IMG/VR virus record: IMGVR_UViG_3300042301_004612
Location: 1 to 45,985 of that record
Reading direction: 5' to 3' (one strand)
DNA from: a virus
Length of the DNA: 45,985 bases
Below the pieces are notes generated by a model. That model saw only the letters and a program-made list of their open reading frames with translations, was not told the DNA's origin and made no database searches. Positions 24,301 to 32,423 of this stretch are shown here, piece by piece. Made by a program: the position numbers and the translations under genes. Every line of letters starts with the position of its first letter. Within the stretch, counting starts at the first letter, position 1.

Positions 24301-27300
24301 CGCAGAATGCAGACCCAGCAACAAAGAAACTCGAATGTAACAAATCGAGCTTTCCTTGGTTCAATCGCGGCGTCATTTATAGCTCCTCAGTTCGCCGATA
24401 GTAGTCCGATTACAAGTGGGATCATTGCCGGTGCGGGAACGGGGTTGGCGGCAGGTGCTTTGGCTGGTGGCGGAAATCCATTTATCGCTGCCGGTGCGGG
24501 TCTTGCTGGCGCGGGCATAGGCGCAACCAAAGCCATTAGCGGGGCGGATGAAAGAGGCTTTAACAAAGCAGCCTCTGATTTCCAAAATTTAACCGCGAAA
24601 ATTAACGAGAATAGAAATGGCGTTCAGCAATATATTGAGGCGCAGGCGAAACTTAATGACACTCTGAAGGAGGGTAAGGCTTCAACCGAAGATATCGGAA
24701 AGCTGAATCAAAATCTCACCAGCATTTTCCGAACGATTGAGGATCAGGGTCTTCGCCGTGGTATTATTGCCGCCGCCGGAAATCTTGAACAGCTACAAAA
24801 AGTTTTCGCCGAGTTCGAAAAGAATTCAATTTTCAAGGAAGCCGCCGAGTCAATCACCCTGCTTTCTGCCTCTGCGAAAAATAACAAAACGGGGAGGAAC
24901 GCTTTTGGTTTCGGTGGTGACTTCCTTACCCGCGATCTCACTAAAATTGGAGAAAATCTTCTTACGGCAAATTCCGGCGATGAAAAAACTCGCTCTGGCT
25001 TTCTAAGTCTAATCCGAGAGATTGATGAATTGGCCGCATCTGGGAAAACCGAACAGGCGGCGAAAAAGCTGGCTAGAATTAATCCTGCCCTCGAAGGAAT
25101 TAATAATTCTTTTGATATTCGGACGATTACCGGCGCGGCACTAGCATTCAATGATGTTTCTAAAGCTCTTAAGTCCACACAAGAAGTTAATACTGAATAC
25201 CTTGCCCAACTCGGGAAATATCAAAGAGAATTCCTAAAACTGTCTTCTGAATTAATTGAACAGCAACGTGTAATCCAGCTTGAAGGCGAATTACAAACCC
25301 GTCTGACCTTGGCCCGTGTGGGAGCAAATTTGGAGGATTCAACTTTTGGGACGACGGAACGCTCAGCAATCGGCGCGCGATCTTCTTTCAGACAAGCCGA
25401 ACTTGTGGGCCGTTTTAACGAACAGAGGTCGGAACTTGATTCTGGTCTGCGTTCCGATTTGCGGTCTTTCTTATCTGAGGTTCCGCAAACACTCTCTCGG
25501 CAATTCGCCAACCGCATTCAAAGTGGAAACCCCAGACAGATCTTGGATGAGATTCTTCAAGCTACAACTGGCTCGACCAGCGAACTCGGGAAGAAGCCGC
25601 AGGAACAGATTGATAAATTAGAGCAATTACAAAAGACTTTCGACGGCCAACTGACCGAACTTAATAAATCCACCCGCGAATCCCTTGAATTAGAAAGAAT
25701 TTCAGCGGAAGCGGAAAAGCGTCGGGTTGATCGTCAAAATAGAATTGGTCTGCTTGGCGGGGCGAGTTTTGACCCATTGGACTTTTCCGCGATTCAGGCG
25801 GGGCGGGGGGCGGCTACAACCCGATTCCGTGGGGAGCAAATTCTTCGTGGGAATACCGCTGGACTGGATACCAACGCTATCCGTAACACAACACAGTCTG
25901 CTCGTATTTTAGAAACGCAGGGCATTCTTTCTCGCTCCCAACTCTTACCCGGTCTTCCGACGAGTGATCGTGATATTGACACTGCCAGCAAGGCATTTGA
26001 ACAGAATCTTACCGATAATCTCAACCAGCTTGTCGCATCCTCTCTTCGCGGCCTTCTTTCGGACGAGTCTCTTGGGCAGACTGGTTTGGTTTCCGGTCAG
26101 GATTTACGCGGGGGTCTGACTTCTCTGCTTAGTCGTTCGGCACGCGGCGGTCAAACTGATTTCTCCGGTGCTGCTAATTTTGTTCGCGCACGTCTCCCCG
26201 ATTTTGGCTCTGGCGGGGAACTCAAACGTCAGTTGATTGAATTGTTTGAGGAAGCCGCAAGAGATCAAGGAACATTGGGCGAGGCTGGACGGGATCAGGC
26301 CAGAAGTCTTCTTCAGACGGATCAACAAAAAGAGGACTCTTTTATCCAGAGACTTGTTTCTGGTTTTAAGGGCGAGGATATCGCTCGGAACACTTTTGAC
26401 ACGCAAGTTAGAATTGAAGAGCTGAAGAAAGTTTTTGAGGCTCAGACAGCACTAACTGTTAAGTCGGAAGCTGTGTCAGAAAAACAAAGAGAATTGAATG
26501 AGATTCAAGTTAAAAAGTCAGAAGCGGAACGTGAAGTTCAAAGGGTTGTTTTGGGCGCTGAGTTTCAGACAAACCTAAAGGAAAAAGATTTCGTTTCTTC
26601 TATTGGCGGCTCTTTACTTAATCCTATTGTTAATCCATCCGAAAGGTTCGCCGAAACCACTCGGAGGGTATCTGGTAAAGTTTCCCTCTCAGAAGACGAA
26701 AGTGCCCTTGTGGGGAGGGCCGCTTTTGATATTAGAAAAATAATCAATAATTCTGCGACCGTCCAACAAGCGTCTCAGAAGATACTTGGAGAAGATAAGT
26801 TACAGCCGTTTGTCCGTGCTATTTCGGGTGGCGGTGCGGGCGACCCCCAAAAAAGAGAAGAAGCTTTGAACAAATTCCTTTTAGAGTTTTCTACCGCTGA
26901 TGAAACCGTAAAAAATGCAAATTCTAGTCTCAATCAGTTTAATACGCAAATTGGGGCCGTCACCACAGAGCTAAACAAATTGCGCGCAAGATTGGATATT
27001 GATACAAAAACATTTCAGGGGCAATTCGCCTCCCAACCACCTAATATTGTCAGTAATCGCCTATCTAACAGCGGCACCCTATCTGATACACAAAAAAGCG
27101 ATTCCCGTAGGATTATTGGTGGATTTTCCGAAAATCTTCGCGGCGGAACAAATGCGATTTCGGCTTTGCAATCTAATCGGGAGCAGCTTGGGAAGGTTAA
27201 CGAAAGAATTCAAGGTGTGGTTCAGAGAACGATTCAGTCTGGGACCATTTCTCGTTCTGACGAAGCTCTTCTTGACGCCTTGAAACAGAGCCGGAATGAA

Positions 27301-27624
27301 TTAGCGGCGGTGATTAATGCCCAAGAGGAATCTATAAAGAAGGGCGTTACTGAAATCGCGAATAAAACCGCCGAAGCAATGAAAGAAGCGTTTGTTGATT
27401 TACCAGACGCTTTGAATGCAACACTGACACAGAATTTGACTCTGGCTGGTCAGGTAATCCTCAGAGATGGAAAAGTAACAGCGGAAGAGGTTCAGGGCTT
27501 GAATGAGGCTTTCTTAAAATTCATTGAAGAGTATTACAGCAAAAAACTAAAAGAAAAAGCTGATGCTCAAACGAAAGAAAACGGCGGAATACCCACCCCT
27601 CCAACTCAGCGCCCAAAAGCCTAA
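21388..27624 (+). CDS. Tail tape measure protein
   Basis: A 2078-residue protein that sets tail length and is ejected with the DNA. Residues about 70-330 match the TP901/PhageMin_Tail type of tape measure domain (ARVLAFGASVGIIAAL, then FKETATAALELSRQGLSAEES and SVTAAINSFS). Two hydrophobic Gly-rich stretches, about 420-460 and 1005-1050, may insert into the host membrane. The rest is long helical, Gln, Ala, Glu and Arg-rich repeat. By the usual rule it implies a tail of about 310 nm. It follows the chaperone candidates, and the paralogous tail proteins follow it. Confidence 0.93.
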   Translation: MADAPFVFSSRLSTRSWERDVNAGFRRAQAGINRQKIGFNVDPSGLNKLSAPLGKLTTQAGEFNRSLEASNARVLAFGASVGIIAALGRGFSALVRDAVEVQAVLADINTILKQSADGLSQYEAQIFSVARNTGRSFKETATAALELSRQGLSAEESLERLNNALILTRLSGLSAEDSVQSVTAAINSFSKEVLDSSIVVNKFSTVAAKFFVSEKDLAEAVRRVGSSAQDANVSFDELIAVVTAAQQTTARGGAVIGNSFKTIFTRLQRSSTLTELENLGVAVRDLEGNVLPAVEILKSLASQIDGLSQPQQAYISELTAGVFQINQLKAILGDLSGEYSFYKAALESSVGATNEAIKRNEELNKTYAAQFNAIKQTITQISSVLGRDLLGPLTQSLTAFFESAQDTFGIKEGEKVGSEFASGIVKGIGGVIGGPGLLVATAVVLGLFVKLGKFALGALKTVSDLAGVIGKRKEIQAEVNRLVAEEPKLLSQILTGAKSVEEVEKRILALIRQKIVAQEQFNAVTLGVATRATPRVGQGTNLAQAGLGFSGGTFTSRPPAGGISRAPNFADPIKAAFDRERAAGIPANQIYVDSDPRIKGPGNPLGLLIANRRDEPLGGFQGVNRAIALGQDPKRSGMGGSGIPNFALFDRVKDSSLADPSGVLLSPKEIDFVNRQIIEYGAALQEGSKILQKQARENIKLLPLNRESRILVEKSLEQERQSFREITKNDKERIRASRTIAEQEKRIQIARRREAIESITAPSGNLINRENTLLGSVTDFSGVRIIGSGGGRKSTPEEFEATRQQFRGTSRLAGPSLIEGVINQGRNKEITKAFVSRSIQERRGINLRAASERVQGGRNLTSSQLKAISTESFVQALQSPSLAGLSKREIAVNPEARRELRRLAKAYRDEFGKALDSAQISSAADRAFTFSNFSLGSVFGTEKGDEKRFRRELGVKPGQKLSQEQQNTFFNRRMQTQQQRNSNVTNRAFLGSIAASFIAPQFADSSPITSGIIAGAGTGLAAGALAGGGNPFIAAGAGLAGAGIGATKAISGADERGFNKAASDFQNLTAKINENRNGVQQYIEAQAKLNDTLKEGKASTEDIGKLNQNLTSIFRTIEDQGLRRGIIAAAGNLEQLQKVFAEFEKNSIFKEAAESITLLSASAKNNKTGRNAFGFGGDFLTRDLTKIGENLLTANSGDEKTRSGFLSLIREIDELAASGKTEQAAKKLARINPALEGINNSFDIRTITGAALAFNDVSKALKSTQEVNTEYLAQLGKYQREFLKLSSELIEQQRVIQLEGELQTRLTLARVGANLEDSTFGTTERSAIGARSSFRQAELVGRFNEQRSELDSGLRSDLRSFLSEVPQTLSRQFANRIQSGNPRQILDEILQATTGSTSELGKKPQEQIDKLEQLQKTFDGQLTELNKSTRESLELERISAEAEKRRVDRQNRIGLLGGASFDPLDFSAIQAGRGAATTRFRGEQILRGNTAGLDTNAIRNTTQSARILETQGILSRSQLLPGLPTSDRDIDTASKAFEQNLTDNLNQLVASSLRGLLSDESLGQTGLVSGQDLRGGLTSLLSRSARGGQTDFSGAANFVRARLPDFGSGGELKRQLIELFEEAARDQGTLGEAGRDQARSLLQTDQQKEDSFIQRLVSGFKGEDIARNTFDTQVRIEELKKVFEAQTALTVKSEAVSEKQRELNEIQVKKSEAEREVQRVVLGAEFQTNLKEKDFVSSIGGSLLNPIVNPSERFAETTRRVSGKVSLSEDESALVGRAAFDIRKIINNSATVQQASQKILGEDKLQPFVRAISGGGAGDPQKREEALNKFLLEFSTADETVKNANSSLNQFNTQIGAVTTELNKLRARLDIDTKTFQGQFASQPPNIVSNRLSNSGTLSDTQKSDSRRIIGGFSENLRGGTNAISALQSNREQLGKVNERIQGVVQRTIQSGTISRSDEALLDALKQSRNELAAVINAQEESIKKGVTEIANKTAEAMKEAFVDLPDALNATLTQNLTLAGQVILRDGKVTAEEVQGLNEAFLKFIEEYYSKKLKEKADAQTKENGGIPTPPTQRPKA

Positions 27625-27665
27625 CTTAGACTGAATCCGCTCTAATTCCGAAATAGTCCTCATCC

Positions 27666-29267
27666 ATGCTAAATTTTCAAAACGCCCAAGTCCTCGCCCT
27701 CTCTCAGGAATCACAATTCTTGGGCTCGGTCTTCCGTTATTCAGTTCGGAGGGATCTAACGGTTGAGGGCACGCTGAACAATCTGACAAACTTTAGTGGT
27801 GTTTCTGATATTCAATCGGAGATTTCCGGTTTCTTTAATTCCGATGAAGATTACCAAGAAATTCTGATTAACGGGCATTCGTTTGGCCGGGGCCGAATCA
27901 ATTCTATAAGCACGCCGGAGGGAAATGACGTTCAGATCAAACCTTATACGGTCAACCTGACTTGCTGGCTATCTGGTGATTATACAACCCTGTTCGGCCC
28001 ATACTACTCTGGTCTGGCAATTTCTGGTATTCCGCCCGCCGATTTCTCCCGGCTGCAATCAATTTCGGAGAATTTCGACTATACCCGTTCGGATAGCGCT
28101 TTTGGGTATGAACACTCGGTTGATCTCCAATTTGTCTCCGGTTTCAATGTTCAATCCCCGATCCAATCTGCAAAGGCATTGGCGCGAGTTCTGATTGATT
28201 CGAACACCCCTTTTGGTTTTCTGGTTACAGGGGATACCGAAATTGGAAGGAAGTTATACAGAGAATCCTACGATCTGATTTCAAACCAATGCTCTTTCAC
28301 GGAGTCATACACTCGGCCAATCAACGATTCTGGTATTATCTTTACCGCAACAACCTCCTTTAATCGGGACGAGGCCGGAATTTCAACCATAACAGAAGAT
28401 GGGTCTTTTGAATTGGCGACCCCGATTGATAACTATATTGAATTCAATCTTCCCGCTCAGGAATTAAATACCTTCCTTCTGTCCGCCTATGATCGAGCGG
28501 AGGAAATGTTTCAGAAGTATTCCGGGGAGAACACTTATCCTCTGTATACTGGCTACACCTCCTTGTCTCGAACTCTGATCCCCCACGAATCGGCGGGGTC
28601 TTACAATATAAGTTTTACTAATAGTCCGACTCAGATTTCCGGCGTTTCTTGGGAATACACGACCGAGATTAATAAGAACGGTCGATTCTACAATGTTGGG
28701 GAGAACGGGTCGATTGTTGGCCACGGCAATCCCAAACAGGGCTACCCGAAGGCTCTGAATTTTTACGCCGGAGTTAAAGCGAATGCGCCCGACAGAGTTG
28801 AAAGTTTTTATACCGGGGAGGCTCAGACCGCATACCCGCTTTATCGTTTTTCTGAACAGAAGACCCTATCTGAGTTCAACGGGCAAGTCAATTACTCACT
28901 GGCATTCACAGACGATCCCTCCTATGGGGCGACTAATCCCGTAATTAAGACAGAAGAAATTTCAATTGAGGACAGTTTACCGGTTCGAAAAATTAATACT
29001 TTCAACATCTTTAATGCAAAAGAGATTGTTCAACCTCTGAATAATTCAACAATCGGAAATCGCGCGGTTTCAATCAATCTTGTCGGGCAACTCGGGACGA
29101 ATCTAGATCAATTTAAGGAATATGCCAAAGATAAGGCAAATGAGTTTATTCCCTCTGGCGACGATACATTTCTGAATGCCTTATCTTATTCCTACAATCC
29201 AAACGAGAAGAATTTTAGCCTGTCTGCCGGTTGGACTTTCTTTCGAGATGCTCGGCAAGCCCCTTAA
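27666..29267 (+). CDS. Distal tail structural protein, paralogue 1
   Basis: A 533-residue beta-rich protein directly after the tape measure, where distal-tail proteins lie. The segment IKPYTVNLTCWLSGDYT aligns with ILPYTINLSCYPSGYFT in the next gene, followed in both by an FG turn and later by a TESY segment, so the two are tandem paralogues. The C-terminus (VSINLVGQLGTNLDQF) also resembles that of the protein at 39433 (IAIDIIGSLGLNLITY). No catalytic motif was seen. It is probably a tail-tip ring or baseplate-like component. Confidence 0.6.
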   Translation: MLNFQNAQVLALSQESQFLGSVFRYSVRRDLTVEGTLNNLTNFSGVSDIQSEISGFFNSDEDYQEILINGHSFGRGRINSISTPEGNDVQIKPYTVNLTCWLSGDYTTLFGPYYSGLAISGIPPADFSRLQSISENFDYTRSDSAFGYEHSVDLQFVSGFNVQSPIQSAKALARVLIDSNTPFGFLVTGDTEIGRKLYRESYDLISNQCSFTESYTRPINDSGIIFTATTSFNRDEAGISTITEDGSFELATPIDNYIEFNLPAQELNTFLLSAYDRAEEMFQKYSGENTYPLYTGYTSLSRTLIPHESAGSYNISFTNSPTQISGVSWEYTTEINKNGRFYNVGENGSIVGHGNPKQGYPKALNFYAGVKANAPDRVESFYTGEAQTAYPLYRFSEQKTLSEFNGQVNYSLAFTDDPSYGATNPVIKTEEISIEDSLPVRKINTFNIFNAKEIVQPLNNSTIGNRAVSINLVGQLGTNLDQFKEYAKDKANEFIPSGDDTFLNALSYSYNPNEKNFSLSAGWTFFRDARQAP

Positions 29268-29269
29268 TA

Positions 29270-29278
29270 GTGTAACTT
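29270..29278 (+). promoter_or_regulatory. GTGTAACTT motif 6 nt before the ATG at 29285
   Basis: The extended -10-like box ends 6 nt before the ATG and overlaps the stop region of the upstream gene. Spacing equals that at 5485 and 8914. No Shine-Dalgarno sequence is present. The role is inferred. Confidence 0.4.
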
Positions 29279-29284
29279 CCGTAT

Positions 29285-31240
29285 ATGGCCCGCACCGAGA
29301 TAAAATACAATAATTCCTTTCCTTTCTCCGGCCAGCCTACGCCTTTCGTGGGTCGGGTTAAGAATAATATTGTCGCGGGCGAACGTTGGGGGGCGGAAGA
29401 GAGCTGGACTTTGGCAGGTCAGTTGACCGGGTGTGATTTCGAAGATCTGACCACCGCCCAGCTCAACCTAATAAACTCATTCGCTCAAGACTATAAAGAG
29501 TTAAAAATAGTCGAATATGAAGAATTTGAAAGTATAACCGTTGGAGAAACCGGCACACTGGGGTTTGAGGGTGTTTATAAAAAAATATCTGCCACAAGAT
29601 ACGAAAAAGTAGATAGCGACACAACTATTTTGTATAGAAGGATATCGGATGGAAAGTGGGTTTTTGCTTTTGAAGTTTTTTCTTTCCCTTTTATTAGTCT
29701 TGATGAAAAATATATTTCTACAACTTCATCATCTTCTCCGACTGGATTAACATATACTTCCACAGGGGTTCCTAGTGGTGACCCTCCTTTCCCTACCGTT
29801 TCAGACTCAGGAATAATAAACCAAGAAATAGAAATTCAGAAATTAAATTTTGTTGAAATTGATTCTATACAGTTCCAATCCAATAAATACGTTAAGATTC
29901 TGCCTTATACAATCAATCTGTCTTGCTACCCATCGGGCTACTTCACAGGGAGTTTTGGCGTGCTTGACCCGACAAACCGTTGGGAATTAGTAGAGAGCCG
30001 CGACCGCTCGATCAATCTGACTCATACTCTGAGCGCGCGAGGCTTTAATACTTCGGACAGTCAGACGGATGCCTTGGAGAACGCCAAGGATTGGGTTTTA
30101 GCGCGAACCGGTTTTTCAGATTTTCCGACCCCCGAGTTCATAACAAAATATTCGGCAAGCGGGGTCTTATTGTCGCAAAATGAGACAATCAATCGACTGG
30201 AAGGTATTTACGGAGTAACCGAGAGCTATGTTTTGGACGGCCTGAACTCTTGTGATTATGGCTTTTTGCGCTTTACGGTGGAAAATTCCGCCCCACAAGC
30301 GGGTTTCCAAACCGTTTCAATTAATGGATCAATTCAGGGTGGTCTGCATGATGATTTCAGTCTTCTGAGAAACCGCCTACAAGAATTTGATTTTTATTCG
30401 CAAGCCTTACACACTCTGGACAGTGGTATTAATCTCAACCCGACACCAATTAACAAACAAGTTGTCGAGAACGAGTCGGCCCGCACTATTAATTTTTCTT
30501 ATGCCTATGATGACAATCAGCGGGCGGAAATTAATTATGATTATACTCTGGCGATCAACTCTGGCGAATCCAATATTACGGTCGCCTTAAACGGGAATGT
30601 GAACGGACGGGGCGAACTCAAAAATCGGTATGAAAAGGCGGATTTGTATTTTAACACCTATCTCAAACCATCGATTTTCGGTCTGGCTTACTCTGGTTAC
30701 TCTGGCTATCTGGCGGAAAACGGCTATACGGGCACCCCCGTCTTGGACCACAATGAATTATCCTCTTCCGTCAGCAAGGACAAGTTCAATGGGGTCATCT
30801 CTTTTAATTATGAATATTCGGACAAACCTACTCCGCCAAATACTGGTTTAGAATCATTTGATTTCTCTCTATCTTGGACCCCGCCAATTCGCCGCGTCTT
30901 AGCCGAGGAGTTAATCCATCAAAGCGGGTCGATCCTAAGTCCGAAATATGAGGTGACGGATTTAGGTTTTGTCAGCCGGGGTATTTTCAGCCTGAATGGT
31001 TCCGCCGTTCCGACTCGTGATTTTGCTATTACAAGCGGGGATGCCCTTCGGAGTGGGGTTGAAAATTCAATCCGGGCGATCTATTTCGGATATTTCACGG
31101 GCTTTTCTGGAGAATATCTGACGGAGTTCAGTATGGGGCAGACCAACCAAGGGTTGTATAACTTTAATATTGGGGCGACCTATGAGGGATTAGATGTGCT
31201 GAATGACACAGGGAATTATACGGAGATTGTAAATTTATGA
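29285..31240 (+). CDS. Distal tail structural protein, paralogue 2
   Basis: A 651-residue beta-rich protein paralogous to the one at 27666 (see ILPYTINLSCYPSGYFT and the shared TESY segment). It has an extra N-terminal section, about residues 75-175, with AT-rich codons and Ser and Thr stretches (ISTTSSSSPTGLTYTSTG). This looks like an inserted domain absent from its paralogue. Tyr-Ser-Gly repeats appear near 470 (AYSGYSGYLAENGYTG). It is probably part of the tail tip. The duplication may allow a hetero-oligomeric ring. Confidence 0.6.
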   Translation: MARTEIKYNNSFPFSGQPTPFVGRVKNNIVAGERWGAEESWTLAGQLTGCDFEDLTTAQLNLINSFAQDYKELKIVEYEEFESITVGETGTLGFEGVYKKISATRYEKVDSDTTILYRRISDGKWVFAFEVFSFPFISLDEKYISTTSSSSPTGLTYTSTGVPSGDPPFPTVSDSGIINQEIEIQKLNFVEIDSIQFQSNKYVKILPYTINLSCYPSGYFTGSFGVLDPTNRWELVESRDRSINLTHTLSARGFNTSDSQTDALENAKDWVLARTGFSDFPTPEFITKYSASGVLLSQNETINRLEGIYGVTESYVLDGLNSCDYGFLRFTVENSAPQAGFQTVSINGSIQGGLHDDFSLLRNRLQEFDFYSQALHTLDSGINLNPTPINKQVVENESARTINFSYAYDDNQRAEINYDYTLAINSGESNITVALNGNVNGRGELKNRYEKADLYFNTYLKPSIFGLAYSGYSGYLAENGYTGTPVLDHNELSSSVSKDKFNGVISFNYEYSDKPTPPNTGLESFDFSLSWTPPIRRVLAEELIHQSGSILSPKYEVTDLGFVSRGIFSLNGSAVPTRDFAITSGDALRSGVENSIRAIYFGYFTGFSGEYLTEFSMGQTNQGLYNFNIGATYEGLDVLNDTGNYTEIVNL

Positions 31241-31289
31241 GGCTATTAAGTTTCAGGTGTTTCCTGAGATTCTAAGGCTGACCGTTTTA

Positions 31290-31298
31290 GTGTAAACT
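31290..31298 (+). promoter_or_regulatory. GTGTAAACT motif 7 nt before the ATG at 31306
   Basis: An extended -10-like box ends 7 nt before the ATG of the glycine-rich protein. It probably drives the two-gene GC-rich cassette. The role is inferred. Confidence 0.4.
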
Positions 31299-31305
31299 TG
31301 TTTTT

Positions 31306-32421
31306 ATGGCAAATATTGTTTTCGCACCTCTTAATATTGGTGGGGCTGGTGGAATAGCGGGACCATTAGATGATAACGCTCAACTACCTTCCGAACAACT
31401 CCCTGACGAAATCGACGCCCGTATCCAAGTCCTGAGCGGCACCGACGCCGCACTTGCCACAGAGCTTCTGGCCTTGGGCGAACTCGCCGCGCCTACAGAT
31501 GGCGCATGGATTCGCAAGGGCGATGGGGTGACGCCGGGCGGGGCTTTAGTGGGAAGGCCGGACCCGTCTTTTGCTTTTGATTACGCATACCGACGCGATG
31601 AGGCAACGGCCGGTGATAATCTAGGCGGATCAGGCACGCCCGGATCAATTGGCAGCCTGCTACGTCCACAGCTTCGGATTGAGCGTGGCTCTGGTGGCGA
31701 CAATTCGACTTCAGGAACGGGCAACGGTGGAAACCCCGGGACTATTTTGGCCGGGGTTAACCCCCTCGCGGTAATTGGTGGCAGCGGTGGCAATGCTTCC
31801 GGTAATTTTAGCGGCGGAAACGGCGGCAACCTAACTACCAGCTCGGCCAATTTGGGGTATGTTCGAATTGTCACTGGCAACGGAGGAAACGCCGGAACTG
31901 GAGGCAATGGCGGTAACGGCGGAGGCGGTGGGACCACAGTGGTCCCAATTAGCATTCGCGGGGGCAATGGCGGTAACGGCGGGACGGGAAGCGCTGGAGG
32001 CACGGGCGGTGCTATGAGAACCGCGTTAAGCTCAAATGGCGGTAACGGCGGTAATGGCGGTGCATCCGGTGAAACGGGCGGAGCCGGGGGTCTTGGCGGT
32101 TTCCTTTCGTTTAATGGAGGCAACGGAGCCACTGGGGCGGGCGGGGTGGCTGGCGGAAATGGCGGCGCGGCAGGGTCCATAAATTTGTCAGGCGCGAACG
32201 CTTCTGGCACGACGGCGGGGATGGATGGTGGTAGCATAGACCTAAGCGCCGGCCAGAACATCCTGACCATTCGCGGCACCGCCGGTCAGTTTGGCCACCG
32301 CGTCGCCGTGCCAGCTAACTCGGCGGCAGCGGGACTCGTCGGGCAGTGGGCGAGTGATGATAACTACATCTATTTCTACGGCGCAACCGGCTGGCGTCGA
32401 GTGGCGGGGGCGACCTTCTAA
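31306..32421 (+). CDS. Glycine-repeat tail adhesin candidate
   Basis: A 371-residue protein. Residues 1-95 form a head that probably attaches to the tail. Residues about 105-310 are dominated by GGNGGNGG-type repeats, expected to fold as packed polyglycine-II helices like those in the gp38 adhesins of some T-even phages. The end (VGQWASDDNYIYFYGATGWRRV) resembles a common C-terminal module of phage tail proteins. It is far more GC-rich than its flanks. The stop is 2 nt before the next ATG, so the two genes are co-expressed. Receptor binding is inferred from the repeat and position. Confidence 0.65.
   Translation: MANIVFAPLNIGGAGGIAGPLDDNAQLPSEQLPDEIDARIQVLSGTDAALATELLALGELAAPTDGAWIRKGDGVTPGGALVGRPDPSFAFDYAYRRDEATAGDNLGGSGTPGSIGSLLRPQLRIERGSGGDNSTSGTGNGGNPGTILAGVNPLAVIGGSGGNASGNFSGGNGGNLTTSSANLGYVRIVTGNGGNAGTGGNGGNGGGGGTTVVPISIRGGNGGNGGTGSAGGTGGAMRTALSSNGGNGGNGGASGETGGAGGLGGFLSFNGGNGATGAGGVAGGNGGAAGSINLSGANASGTTAGMDGGSIDLSAGQNILTIRGTAGQFGHRVAVPANSAAAGLVGQWASDDNYIYFYGATGWRRVAGATF
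31903..31982 (+). repeat. Direct DNA repeats within the glycine-repeat gene
   Basis: GGCAATGGCGGTAACGGCGG is present exactly at 31903-31922 and 31963-31982, with related copies near 32037-32060. Between them lies a near-perfect palindrome: GGGACCAC and GTGGTCCC separated by one base (31930-31946). Such repeats favour slippage or recombination that changes repeat number. Confidence 0.7.
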
Positions 32422-32423
32422 CC

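Noticed and set aside
25268-25276. GTGTAATCC inside the tape measure gene
   Set aside because: It lies within a continuous coding sequence and has no start nearby; treated as chance. The same applies to 2576, which lies in the homing endonuclease gene.
31581-32279. A 232-residue Pro-rich minus-strand open frame
   Set aside because: It is the mirror of the GGN-repeat gene: Gly codons read backwards give Pro. There is no independent evidence of coding.
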